Origin: Rhodoferax sp.
GTDB lineage: Bacteria > Pseudomonadota > Gammaproteobacteria > Burkholderiales > Burkholderiaceae_C
Length of the DNA: 64,000 nt
Direction of reading: 5' to 3'
Assembly (NCBI RefSeq): GCF_013297935.1
Contig: NZ_JAAFIX010000004.1
Coordinates: 1 to 64,000 of the forward strand
In this document: positions 44,719-54,300 of the stretch, piece by piece
How positions within the stretch are numbered: position 1 is the first letter of the stretch
How the letters are laid out: each line of letters begins with the position of its first letter
Notes under the pieces: generated by a model
Database searches by the model: none
Seen by the model: only the letters and a program-made list of their open reading frames with translations
What the model was told of the DNA's origin: nothing
Translations under genes and position numbers: made by a program

Positions 44719-45627
44719 ATGAACACACCTTCCCGCGTCAAGATCATTGATGTAGGCCCGCGTGACGGCCTGCAAAACGAAAAGCAACCGGTGCCCGCCG
44801 CCATCAAAGTGGAGCTGGTGCACCATCTGCAGGCTGCCGGCCTCCAAGAAATTGAAGTCACGAGCTTTGTTTCCCCGAAGTGGGTGCCGCAAATGGGGGA
44901 CAACGCCGAGGTCATGGCCGGTGTGCAGCGCCAGGCGGGCGTGCGCTATTCAGTGCTCACGCCCAATATGAAGGGCTATGAGGCCGCTGCACTCACCCGG
45001 CCCGACGAGATTGTGGTGTTCGGCGCGGCCAGCGAGGCATTCAGCCAGAAGAACATCAATTGCTCCATTGAGGAGAGCATCGAGCGCTTCCGTCCGGTGG
45101 CGCAGGCTGCCAAGGCCGCTGGTATCGCGGTGCGCGGAGCGATCTCTTGCGCGGTGGGTTGCCCGTATGAGGGCGACATTGCGCCCGAGCGCGTGGCGCT
45201 GGTGGCGCGGCTGATGCGCGATATCGGCGTGGAGCATGTGGGCGTGGCCGACACCATTGGGGTGGGCACCCCGGTCAAGGTGCAGCGCGCCCTGGAGGCC
45301 ACTTTGCAGTACTACACCGTAGATCAGGTGTCCGGCCACTTTCACGACACCTATGGCATGGCGCTGGCCAACACCCTGGCGTCGCTGGAGTTGGGCATCT
45401 GGCACTTTGATACCTCGGTGGCCGGCTTGGGTGGCTGCCCCTACGCCAAGGGGGCGAACGGCAATGTGGCCACTGAAGACGTGGTCTACATGCTGCACGG
45501 CATGGGCATAGACACCGGCATCGACCTCGACAAGCTGATCGATGCGGGCAAGTTCATCAGCGACTTTCTGGACCGCAAGCCGCATTCGCGCGCGGCCAAT
45601 GCGATGCTGACTAAGCGCTTGGGCTAA
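44719..45627 (+). CDS. hmgL: Hydroxymethylglutaryl-CoA lyase
   Basis: A 302-residue TIM-barrel lyase that splits HMG-CoA to acetoacetate and acetyl-CoA, the last carbon-bond step of leucine breakdown. IIDVGPRDGLQNEKQ carries the catalytic Arg and Asp; HFHDTYGMALAN the metal-binding His pair; GLGGCPYAKGANGNVATED the active-site Cys loop. The start is at MNTPSRVKI. It belongs functionally with liuA, liuB, liuD and the thiolase. Confidence 0.95.
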   Translation: MNTPSRVKIIDVGPRDGLQNEKQPVPAAIKVELVHHLQAAGLQEIEVTSFVSPKWVPQMGDNAEVMAGVQRQAGVRYSVLTPNMKGYEAAALTRPDEIVVFGAASEAFSQKNINCSIEESIERFRPVAQAAKAAGIAVRGAISCAVGCPYEGDIAPERVALVARLMRDIGVEHVGVADTIGVGTPVKVQRALEATLQYYTVDQVSGHFHDTYGMALANTLASLELGIWHFDTSVAGLGGCPYAKGANGNVATEDVVYMLHGMGIDTGIDLDKLIDAGKFISDFLDRKPHSRAANAMLTKRLG

Positions 45628-45636
45628 CTAGAAATC

Positions 45637-46404
45637 ATGTGTGGAGCTGAATTGACTGAATTACCTGAAGGCGTGCAGCGCGTAGCGGCTGCACTGCAAG
45701 AAAAAAACCACCCTCATAGCCCGGTGATGCTCGACGGTGCTGCGCGCACGGCTCAGCAGGCGGCCGATGCCTTGGGGGTGGCTGTGGGGCAGATTGCCAA
45801 AAGCATCATCTTCAAGCGGATTGAAGACGACGCGGCGGTGTTGGTGGTGACCTCCGGCGACCGCCGGGTCGACGAAGCCAAAGTAGCCGCACTGGTGGGG
45901 CCGCTGGGCCGGGCCAATGCGGGCTTTGTGAAAGAGCGCACCGGCTTCTCTATTGGCGGGGTGAGCCCGGTGGCACACGCTATGCCGGGTGTCACGCTGA
46001 TCGACCGCGAGCTGTTCCGTTTTGAGCAGGTCTGGGCGGCAGCCGGCCACCCGCACGGGGTGTTTCAGTTGCAGCCGCAAGACCTGGTAGCGCTCACCGG
46101 CGCACCGGTGGCAGATGTAGTGGAAGTGCCGGAAGACGAAAATGTGCTGGACGCCTTAGCGCGCGAAAGTGCTATCAAAACGCTAGCTGCTCGCGCAATA
46201 TCGGTGAGGGCTATGGCCGAAAATATACCTAGCCCGTGTGTCAATGTGTGCCGCATGGATACCGGCAGCGGCCTGTGCGAAGGCTGCTTTCGCACCATTG
46301 AAGACATCCGCGAATGGGGCCGCAGCGATGACGCGGCCAAAAAGCGCATGTGGGCCCACATCACCGAGCGCCTGCAGCAAACCCACCCGACCGCATTTGC
46401 CTGA
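45637..46404 (+). CDS. YbaK/ProX-type aminoacyl-tRNA deacylase domain fused to DUF1289
   Basis: A 255-residue fusion. Residues about 5-160 are a YbaK-like editing domain (KSIIFKRIEDDAAVLVVTSGDRRVDEAKVA and FSIGGVSPVAHA), expected to deacylate mischarged tRNA. Residues about 200-250 are a DUF1289 domain: SPCVNVCRMDTGSGLCEGCFRTIEDIREW with four conserved Cys, probably a metal site. The 20-residue linker is encoded by family-C repeat C8. An ATG at 46213 within the repeat (MAENIPSPCVNVC) could start DUF1289 separately. Confidence 0.88.
   Translation: MCGAELTELPEGVQRVAAALQEKNHPHSPVMLDGAARTAQQAADALGVAVGQIAKSIIFKRIEDDAAVLVVTSGDRRVDEAKVAALVGPLGRANAGFVKERTGFSIGGVSPVAHAMPGVTLIDRELFRFEQVWAAAGHPHGVFQLQPQDLVALTGAPVADVVEVPEDENVLDALARESAIKTLAARAISVRAMAENIPSPCVNVCRMDTGSGLCEGCFRTIEDIREWGRSDDAAKKRMWAHITERLQQTHPTAFA
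46172..46218 (-). repeat. Family-C dispersed repeat joining YbaK and DUF1289 (C8)
   Basis: CTATCAAAACGCTAGCTGCT then CGCGCAATAT and GAGGGCTATGGCC. It aligns, with one gap, to the inverse of 14283-14330. It is in frame and sits exactly between the two domains. Confidence 0.8.
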
Positions 46405-46410
46405 GTCGCT

Positions 46411-47052
46411 ATGAAGCAAATCACTTTTTACCTGGACTTCATCTCTCCTTACGCCTACCTGGCGTTTGACGAGCTGCCGCGCGCGCTCATGGGGCTCAGC
46501 TACAGCGTGCGCTACAAGCCGGTCTTTCTGGGCGGCCTGCTCAAACACAATGCCGTGCTGGGGCCCGCAGAGGTGCCGCCCAAGCGGGAGTGGATTTACC
46601 GCCATGTGCAGTGGCTGGCCCGCCGGCAGGGCTTGGCGCTGAGCTTTCCGGCTACTCACCCCTTCAACCCCTTGGGCCTGTTGCGCCTGGCGATTGCGAC
46701 CCAGGCCGAGGGCTTGCCCAACCGGTATGTGTGCGAAACCTTGTTCCAACACGTCTGGCAGGGCGGGGGCGATGCTGCGGACCCCGCGCGCCTGCAGCAG
46801 GTGTCCGAGACCTTGGCGCCCGCACTGGACCCTGCGGGCGACAGCGTGAAAGCCCTGCTCAAACAGCACAGCGAGGAGGCCGTGGCCCACCGGGTGTTCG
46901 GGGTGCCAAGTTTTGAAGTCGACGGGCGGGTCTTTTGGGGGCTGGATGCTTTGCCGATGCTGCGCGCCTACCTGGAGGGGGGCGAAGGCTTCAGCGAGGC
47001 GGAGTGGGATGGCGTGCGCGCCATCCCCTCGGCCATTCCCCTGCGGAGCTAG
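46411..47052 (+). CDS. 2-hydroxychromene-2-carboxylate isomerase-like (DsbA-fold) protein
   Basis: A 213-residue thioredoxin-fold, kappa-GST-like protein. FYLDFISPYAYLAF is the family signature with the catalytic Ser in the CxxC position; FPATHPFNPLGLLRLAIA and VFGVPSFEVDGRVFWGLDALPML follow. Relatives isomerise hydroxychromene carboxylates in naphthalene breakdown, but many act in other glutathione-dependent steps. No aromatic-degradation genes are near, so the substrate is open. It is convergent with the antiporter gene. Confidence 0.88.
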   Translation: MKQITFYLDFISPYAYLAFDELPRALMGLSYSVRYKPVFLGGLLKHNAVLGPAEVPPKREWIYRHVQWLARRQGLALSFPATHPFNPLGLLRLAIATQAEGLPNRYVCETLFQHVWQGGGDAADPARLQQVSETLAPALDPAGDSVKALLKQHSEEAVAHRVFGVPSFEVDGRVFWGLDALPMLRAYLEGGEGFSEAEWDGVRAIPSAIPLRS

Positions 47053-47068
47053 GGCCGCAGGGTCTGTT

Positions 47069-48331
47069 TCAGTACGGGAACAGGCGGAAACACAGAATCG
47101 CCACGATGGTCGGGGGCAGGGCGCCCACCAACAGGCCCAGCGGCGAAATGGCGCCCTCATGGAAGGTGGACTTCAAGATCGAAGCGCCGGCCGGGTTGGG
47201 CGCATTGGCAATGATGGTCAGGCCCCCGCCGGTCACTGCGCCGGTGAGCAGTGCGTATTTGAATTCCGGTGTCAGCCCTTCCACCAGCGAGCCCAGGTAG
47301 GTGAGCGCCGCGTTGTCGGTGATAGCGGTCAGCGCGGTGGCCCCGAAGTACACCGTGGTCTCGTTCATGCTGAGCAGCAGAGGCTGCAACCACCACTGCT
47401 GCATGCCGCCCAACACCACCAGCCCGCCGAGGAAGAAGGCGACCAACAAGCCCTCGCGCAAGATCAGTCGTTCTTGCTGGTAGGCCGGATAGGCAGTCAC
47501 TACGCCCATGAACAGCAAAAACACAGCGATAAAGGCCGCAGGGTGGTGGGCAAAAATCACAATCGCCACCAGAAACGCCAGGTGCAGGCTCACCATCCAA
47601 GCCGGAACGCCGCTGTAAGGGGAGTGGGTGGAGTACGGCATGGCTTTCAGCTCTTTGGCGAACAAAAAGGTGAGCACCCCGGCGTTGATGAATACGGCAA
47701 TGGCGGCTTTCCAGCCCACATGCGTCAGCATGTAAACAATGTCCAGGTTCCATTTTGCGGCCACCATCAGCACGGGCGGAGCGGCAAAGTGGGTCAGCGT
47801 GCCACCGATAGAAATGTTGACGAACAGGGCACCGAGCGCTGCGTATTGCAGCCGACGCGATGCTTTGGCAAACACCGTGTCTTTCATCAGGAGCGCTGCC
47901 AGGGTCATGGCTGCAGGCTCGGTAATGAAAGACCCCAGTAGGGGCACGATGCCTAGCGCCGTGAAGAAAAACGCCATAGAGCGGTGCATGGGCAGCATGC
48001 GCACCATCACTTGCACTGCGGCAGACGACACTTGCAACACCGGCTTGCTGGCGGCCACCACCATGATGGCAAACACAAACAAAGGCTCGGTGAAGTTGCG
48101 GGTGTCCAGGTACTGCATGGCAGCCGCAAAGCCCTCCATGATGCCCATCAGGCTCATGAAAATCATGGCCCAGACACCGAACACAATTTCCACCTCCGCC
48201 AACAAATGCCACACCCCGGCGTGGGCCGGGCGGGTATGGGCCAAATGTTCAAAAAACTTGGTGGAAAAGGTGTGGATCAATGCCAGTGCGAACAGGCCCG
48301 CGGCCACCGCCTGCATGGTTGTCGGATTCAT
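47069..48331 (-). CDS. Putative Na+/H+ antiporter family membrane protein
   Basis: A 420-residue protein with about ten membrane helices. It resembles the putative Na+/H+ antiporter family (Na_H_antiport_3-type): FITEPAAMTLAALLM, GGTLTHFAAPPVLMVA, ITDNAALTYLGS and IANAPNPAG are half-repeat-like motifs of ion-transporter-fold proteins. The start at 48331 (MNPTTMQAVAAG) has AGGAG eight bases upstream. Its ion specificity is unproven. Confidence 0.8.
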   Translation of the reverse strand: MNPTTMQAVAAGLFALALIHTFSTKFFEHLAHTRPAHAGVWHLLAEVEIVFGVWAMIFMSLMGIMEGFAAAMQYLDTRNFTEPLFVFAIMVVAASKPVLQVSSAAVQVMVRMLPMHRSMAFFFTALGIVPLLGSFITEPAAMTLAALLMKDTVFAKASRRLQYAALGALFVNISIGGTLTHFAAPPVLMVAAKWNLDIVYMLTHVGWKAAIAVFINAGVLTFLFAKELKAMPYSTHSPYSGVPAWMVSLHLAFLVAIVIFAHHPAAFIAVFLLFMGVVTAYPAYQQERLILREGLLVAFFLGGLVVLGGMQQWWLQPLLLSMNETTVYFGATALTAITDNAALTYLGSLVEGLTPEFKYALLTGAVTGGGLTIIANAPNPAGASILKSTFHEGAISPLGLLVGALPPTIVAILCFRLFPY

Positions 48332-48674
48332 GGTGTGTATCTCCTGTCGAGCCCTCGCGGGTCTCTTTATGTTTTGAGGCGACGGAATTGTAGGCACGGA
48401 CTCCCGTGCAGAGGCTGAAGGCTCGCTGAACATCTGTCACCTTTCCTGACAGACGCACTTTAGAGGTCGGTCATCACCTCGCGGGTATACCCTTTCGCCA
48501 TCCAGAATTGCCACAATGTGGAAAGACCCCGCAGGGTTTAACCCTATTCTGTCAGTGCTGCGTCAGTTTGGCGCAAGCCAGCGTTGGTTTGGTGTCAGAG
48601 CAGGGTCAGTGGGCGCTCCAAGAATACGCACAAGCCTTCATGTCGAGGGCTGGAATAACGATTGGAGACAAACA
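48332..48674. promoter_or_regulatory. 343-bp divergent intergenic region with inverted repeats
   Basis: No gene is visible. It must hold promoters for the antiporter and the MHS transporter. Two symmetrical sites stand out: TCTGTCA/TGACAGA with a 7-bp spacer (48433-48453) and AGGGTT-T-AACCCT (48533-48545). Either could be an operator; I cannot name the regulator. Confidence 0.35.
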
Positions 48675-50435
48675 ATGGCAAACGCAGCCCCACGTCCGAT
48701 GTCGGCAGAAGAGAAGAAAGTTATCTTCGCTTCGTCGCTCGGTACCGTTTTTGAGTGGTACGACTTCTACCTGTACGGTTCTTTGGCAGCCATCATTGCC
48801 AAACAGTTCTTCAGCGGTCTGGACGAAGGCTCTGCTTTCATCTTCGCGCTGTTGGCGTTTGCCGCGGGCTTCATCGTGCGTCCATTCGGCGCGCTGGTGT
48901 TTGGCCGTTTGGGCGACATGATCGGCCGCAAGTACACCTTCCTGGTGACGATCCTGATCATGGGCTTGTCCACCTTCATCGTGGGCCTGTTGCCAAACTA
49001 CGCTGCTATCGGTGTGGCCGCTCCGGTCATTCTGATCATCTTGCGTTTGTTGCAAGGCTTGGCACTGGGTGGTGAGTACGGTGGCGCAGCAACCTATGTG
49101 GCTGAGCATGCACCCCACGGCAAGCGTGGCGCCTACACCGCCTGGATTCAGACCACGGCGACTTTGGGCCTGTTCTTGTCCCTGATGGTGATTCTGGGCA
49201 CCCGCACCATCATCGGTGAAGAGGCGTTTGCAGACTGGGGCTGGCGTGTTCCGTTCCTGGTGTCCGTGATCATGTTGGGCATCTCGGTCTACATCCGCTT
49301 GAGCATGAACGAGTCTCCTGCTTTCACCAAAATGAAGGCAGAAGGCAAGACCTCCAAGGCACCTCTGTCCGAGTCGTTCGGCCAGTGGAAAAACCTGAAG
49401 ATCGTGATCTTGGCCCTGATCGGTTTGACCGCCGGCCAAGCCGTGATCTGGTACACAGGCCAGTTCTACGCCTTGTTCTTCTTGACACAAGCGCTGAAGG
49501 TGGACGGTCCTACCGCCAACATCATGGTGGCGATCTCCCTGATCATCGGCACACCGTTCTTCATTGTGTTCGGTGCTTTGTCTGACAAGATCGGCCGCAA
49601 GCCCATCATCTTGGCTGGCTGCTTGTTGGGTGCTTTGACCTACTTCCCCGTGTTCGAAGCCCTGACCAAGGCCGCTAACCCCGACCTGTACGCCGCACAA
49701 CAGACCGCCAAGGTGACTGTGACTGCCGATCCCGCTGAGTGCTCGTTCCAGTTCAACCCCACAGGTACCAAGAAGTTCACATCCAGCTGCGACATTGCCA
49801 AGCAACGTCTGGCCGGCGCTTCGGTGTCCTATGAAAACGTGGTGGCTCCCGCCGGTACGCCTGCGGTCATCAAGGTCGGTGAGACTGTGGTGAACGTCAA
49901 GTACAGCCCGGAAGACATTGCTGCTGCCAAGGCAAAAGCTGAAGCCAAGTTGGCTGATGTGTCTGCTGCGAACCCCGTGGATGAGAAAGCTGTTGCCGCT
50001 GCCAAGAAGTCGGTGGCTGACCTGAGCAACGAAAAGACCGCCGGTGGAGCCCTGTTGGGTGCCAACCTCGGTGCAGCTTTGAAGGCTGCCGGCTACCCTG
50101 CCAAGGCTGACATGGCCAAGTTCGACAAGGTCAAAGTCATCATCATCCTGGCTTACCTGGTGTTGTTGGTGACTATGGTGTACGGCCCTATTGCTGCCAT
50201 GCTGGTGGAAATGTTCCCGACCCGTATCCGCTACACCTCGATGAGCTTGCCGTATCACATCGGTAACGGTTGGTTCGGTGGTTTGTTGCCTACGACCGCT
50301 TTCGCGATCGTGGCCCAGACCGGTAACATGTACAACGGCTTGTGGTACCCCATCATCATCGCGGGTGCAACCGTGGTGATCGGTGGCCTGTTCATCAAGG
50401 AAACCAAAGACGTTGACATCTACGCCAACGACTGA
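48675..50435 (+). CDS. MHS-family (metabolite:H+ symporter) MFS transporter with a large insertion
   Basis: A 586-residue transporter. SSLGTVFEWYDFYLYGSLA, FGALVFGRLGDMIGRKYTF, LQGLALGGEYGGAATYVAEHAP and RVPFLVSVIMLGISVYIRL mark the ProP/KgtP/ShiA group (pieces cited short). The normal size is about 430-450 residues; here some 140 extra residues separate two C-terminal helices, starting after LTYFPVFEALTKAANPDLY and ending before KVKVIIILAYLVLL. The insert has two Cys and an Ala/Lys-rich coiled-coil-like part. Codons (TTG, GGT, CGT rich) differ from those of neighbours and suggest strong expression. A GGAGAC ribosome site precedes the ATG. Confidence 0.9.
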   Translation: MANAAPRPMSAEEKKVIFASSLGTVFEWYDFYLYGSLAAIIAKQFFSGLDEGSAFIFALLAFAAGFIVRPFGALVFGRLGDMIGRKYTFLVTILIMGLSTFIVGLLPNYAAIGVAAPVILIILRLLQGLALGGEYGGAATYVAEHAPHGKRGAYTAWIQTTATLGLFLSLMVILGTRTIIGEEAFADWGWRVPFLVSVIMLGISVYIRLSMNESPAFTKMKAEGKTSKAPLSESFGQWKNLKIVILALIGLTAGQAVIWYTGQFYALFFLTQALKVDGPTANIMVAISLIIGTPFFIVFGALSDKIGRKPIILAGCLLGALTYFPVFEALTKAANPDLYAAQQTAKVTVTADPAECSFQFNPTGTKKFTSSCDIAKQRLAGASVSYENVVAPAGTPAVIKVGETVVNVKYSPEDIAAAKAKAEAKLADVSAANPVDEKAVAAAKKSVADLSNEKTAGGALLGANLGAALKAAGYPAKADMAKFDKVKVIIILAYLVLLVTMVYGPIAAMLVEMFPTRIRYTSMSLPYHIGNGWFGGLLPTTAFAIVAQTGNMYNGLWYPIIIAGATVVIGGLFIKETKDVDIYAND

Positions 50436-50460
50436 TTTTTGCGAGTGAAGTGAGTTAACG

Positions 50461-50518
50461 CCCCGGTCTACAAGCCGGGGCAATTTACAGGCTCTCCGCT
50501 CCGGAGGGCTTTTTTTTT
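50461..50518 (+). terminator. Rho-independent terminator after the MHS transporter
   Basis: A first hairpin CCCCGG/CCGGGG (50461-50480) is followed by GGCTCTCCG CTC CGGAGGGCT (50490-50510) and nine T residues. It isolates the highly expressed transporter gene from the next genes. Confidence 0.9.
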
Positions 50519-50530
50519 GAAAGAAGTGGT

Positions 50531-50719
50531 ATGTGGAAAATGGCTGTGGGATTTGCGTTGTTTGCCGGCTTGGCCTTGTTCATTTTGAGCAAAGGTGGCG
50601 ACATTGATATGAGTGGTGAAAAGCACGGGGCGGATGCCATGCATTCGGAGACTCCTGCTGCCGCAGCCTCTGCGCCGGTCGCCGCACCTGCTGCGCCTGC
50701 AGCCAGCGAAGCCAAATAA
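50531..50719 (+). CDS. Small single-span membrane protein of unknown function
   Basis: A 62-residue protein: an N-terminal hydrophobic helix (MAVGFALFAGLALFILS), a short acidic/polar stretch, and an Ala/Pro-rich tail. It starts 13 bases after the terminator, with AAAGAAG upstream as a weak ribosome site, so transcription would rely on read-through or a promoter inside the terminator region. No family is recognised. Confidence 0.55.
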   Translation: MWKMAVGFALFAGLALFILSKGGDIDMSGEKHGADAMHSETPAAAASAPVAAPAAPAASEAK

Positions 50720-50801
50720 TCTCCCCGGGCTAGGGAAAACGTGGGGGTCGACGTGCCTCCATGGTGACGCTTTGGCGGGGAGGCAGTCCTAAAATCCCCC
50801 C

Positions 50802-51302
50802 ATGAAATTCATAAAGACAGACGTTGGACAAAAAGCGTTCAAAGAGCGGGCACCCGTGTTTTCGGCCCGCCAACGCTCCGCCTTCATTCTGTTTGATGGT
50901 CAGAAAACTGCCGATCAAGTGTTAACCGCCACGGCTGGCATGGGCTTGACCCGGGCCGATGTCGATTACATGGTGCAGCAGGGTCTTCTGGCACCTGTTG
51001 TAGGAGACGACTTGGCACCGGCCCCTGCAGCGCCAGTTGCTTCAGCGGATGCCATAGAGATTGCCGAGCAATCGGTCAGTCCGCAACCTCCGGTGAGTGA
51101 TCGTTCCCCCCAAGAGCGCTACAGCGACGCCAAACCAATAGCTACCAAACTCACGGCAGGCTTGGGTTTGCGAGGCTTTATGTTGAATCTTTCGGTAGAG
51201 TCTGCAGCGGGTTATGACGACCTTCTGGCCTTGCTGCCTAAAATCCAAGATGCTGCGGGTGCCAAGGCTTGTCGGGACCTCGAACGGGCCCTGAAAGGCT
51301 AA
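50802..51302 (+). CDS. Hypothetical protein, two-part layout
   Basis: A 166-residue soluble protein. Residues 1-70 form a compact part (MKFIKTDVGQKAFKERAP, FSARQRSAFILFDGQKT) with a winged-helix-like pattern; residues 70-110 are a Pro/Ala/Ser linker; the end is helical (LGLRGFMLNLSVESAAGYDDL). I do not recognise a family. It lies 68 bases upstream of the double uvrA gene on the same strand. Confidence 0.6.
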   Translation: MKFIKTDVGQKAFKERAPVFSARQRSAFILFDGQKTADQVLTATAGMGLTRADVDYMVQQGLLAPVVGDDLAPAPAAPVASADAIEIAEQSVSPQPPVSDRSPQERYSDAKPIATKLTAGLGLRGFMLNLSVESAAGYDDLLALLPKIQDAAGAKACRDLERALKG

Positions 51303-51370
51303 AGCCACAGCCCCCCGCGGGTCGGGGAAAGGTCCCTAGAATGTCTCTCCCCACCTAGAGAGCATTCACC

Positions 51371-54300
51371 ATGACCCAGGGCACCATCCGCATCCGCGGA
51401 GCGCGACAGCACAACCTCAAGAACCTTGATCTGGACATCCGCACGGGTGAGTTAACGGTGGTCACCGGGCCCAGCGGTTCGGGCAAGTCCAGCCTGGTGT
51501 TTGACACGCTGTATGCCGAAGGCCAGCGCCGTTATGTAGAAACCTTCAGCGCCTACGCGCGCCAGTTTTTAGACCGTATGGACAAGCCCGCGGTCGACAA
51601 GGTGGAAGGTGTGCCGCCCGCCATCGCCATCGACCAGACCAACCCGGTGCGCTCCAGCCGCTCCACCGTGGGCACGATGACGGAGCTTAACGACCACCTC
51701 AAGCTCTTGTTCTCCCGCGCCGGCAGCTTGTTTGACCGCGACACCGCGCTGCCTGTGCAGCACGACACCCCCGAGACGATCTACAGCAGTCTGCTGCAGC
51801 GCGCTGCGCTGGAGGGCAACCCGCGCTTGGTGCTTACCTTTCCCGTGGAGCTGCCCGGCAACGCCACACCCGACGAGGTTACCCAGTGGCTGAGCGCCAG
51901 CGGCTTTACCCGGGTGCAGGCAGAGCGCGAGGTGGCCCGGCCTGTGGCCGCAGAGCCCACCAAAACTGGCGCTGCCAAAATCAGCAAAAAGGCGGCGCTC
52001 CCCGCATCGAAGACGGTGAAGGTCCTGGACGTAGTGGCGGACCGCTTCCGCATCGACGGGGTTGAAAAAGCCCGGGTGCTGGAAGCGATTGAGACTGCCC
52101 TCAAGCGCGGGGGCGGTCGTTTGAATGTTTATGTGTCAAAAGAGCCTCTGGCACAGGTAGATGTTGCGCCAGTAGCTCCTGAAACGATAGCAAATGCTGC
52201 GCCGGAGATCTGGCGCTTTTCCACCGGGCTGCATTGCCCGCAGAGTGACATTCGGTACACCGACCCGATCGCGTCGATGTTCAGCTTCAACTCGGCCGTG
52301 GGCGCCTGCGACGCTTGCAGGGGTTTCGGTCGGGTGGTGGGCGTGGACTACGGGCTGGTGATTCCCAACGACAAGCTCACGCTGCGCGCCGGTGCGGTCA
52401 AGCCCATGCAGACACCCGCCTGGCAGGAATGCCAGGACGACCTGATGCGCCACGCCGAGGCCAGCGGCATTCCGCGTGACACGCCCTGGTACAAGCTGAC
52501 GCAAGAGCAAAAGCACTGGGTGCTCAAGGGTTCGCCCAACTGGAATGGCAAGTGGAACCAGCATTGGTTCGGCGTGGACCGTTTCTTTGAGTACCTGGAG
52601 ACCAAGGCGTACAAGATGCACATTCGCGTGCTCTTGTCCAAGTACCGCAGCTACACCACCTGCCCGAGTTGCAATGGCTCGCGCCTGAAGACCGAGAGTT
52701 TGCTCTGGCGTATTGGCACCAAAGCCCAGGCCGACATGGCGCTGGACCCGGCCAAGCGCTTCATGCCCACCGGCGTGAAGTGGTCGCGGGAGCAGTTGGA
52801 GGCATTGCCGGGCCTGTCGCTGCACGACTTTATGCTCATGCCTTTGGATCGGCTTAAGCGGTTTTTTGATGCCTTGCAGTCTGATTTGGGCATATTGGCG
52901 GGGGCGGAGTCCGGGGTGCCGGCAGAGGCCTCATCAACTCGCTTCGCGAGTAGCAAATCGGCCTCTTCCGGCACCCCGGACTCCGCTTCGCGTCCGGAAG
53001 ATATCGCGCCGAGCATCCCAGCCGCAGGCAGGGGTGTGCAGGGGGCCGATTTTGCAGTTGCGCAGCAAATGCATGAGGCACCCGGCGTACCCCTGCCTTC
53101 GGCCCCATCGGAGAAAACTGCCAACGCACCCACTGCGTCTGAAGCCGAATTCAAGACCCTCAAGCTCTTGTTCGAAGAAGTGGGCACCCGCCTCAAGTAC
53201 CTGTGCGACGTGGGCATTGGCTACCTCACACTAGACCGCCAGAGCCGCACGCTCAGTGGTGGCGAGGTGCAGCGCATCAACCTCACCACGGCGCTGGGTA
53301 CCTCGCTGGTGAACACCCTGTTTGTGCTGGACGAGCCCAGCATCGGGCTGCACCCGCGGGACATGAACCGCATCATCGTGGCCATGCAGCGCCTGCGCGA
53401 TGCAGGGAACACGCTGGTGGTGGTGGAGCACGACCCCGCGGTAATGCTGGCCGCCGACCGCATGATCGACATGGGTCCCGGCCCGGGCGAGAAGGGCGGC
53501 AGCATTGTGTTTGACGGCACGACCGATGCCCTCAAGAGTGCCGATACTTTGACCGGCGCATACCTGGGCGGCCGCAAGCAAGTGGGCATGGGCTTTAAGC
53601 GCATGGTCACCGCCAACCACCCGCGCCTGGTTCTGGAGGGTGTGACCGAGCACAACCTGCAAAACGTGTCGGTCGAGATTCCGCTGCAGCGCCTGGTGTG
53701 TGTAACCGGTGTCTCGGGCTCCGGCAAGTCCACGCTGATTCAGGACGTGCTGGCTCCTGCGCTCTTGCGCCACTTTGGCAAAGCCACCGAAACCCCCGGC
53801 GCTCACACGCACCTGCTGGGTGCGGAGCAACTTAGCGACATGGTGTTTGTGGACCAGTCGCCCATCGGCAAAACCGCCCGCTCCAACCCGGTGAGCTATG
53901 TGGGCGCATGGGATGCAATCCGTGAGTTGTTCGCGGGCGCTGCCTTGTCCAAGGAGCGCAGCTACACCGCCAGCAAGTTCAGCTTCAACAGCGGTGACGG
54001 GCGCTGCCCGACCTGCGGTGGCTCGGGCTTTGAGCATGTGGAAATGCAGTTTTTGAGCGACGTGTATTTGCGCTGCCCAGACTGCGATGGCAAGCGTTAC
54101 CGTCCCGAAATTCTGGAAGTGACGATTGAGCGCAAGGGCCGTAACGTCAATGTGGCCGATGTGCTGGACCTGACCGTCAGCGAAGCGGCTGATTTGTTCA
54201 GCGCGGATCGCGATGTGATCCGAGTGCTGCAACCCATTGTGGATGTGGGGCTGGAGTATGTGAAGCTGGGCCAGCCCGTGCCCACGCTGTCGGGTGGTGA

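Noticed and set aside
48560-48600. Possible sigma-54 promoter before the MHS transporter (TTTGGCGCAAGCCAGC)
   Set aside because: The GG-GC spacing is one base short and the -12 element is poor.
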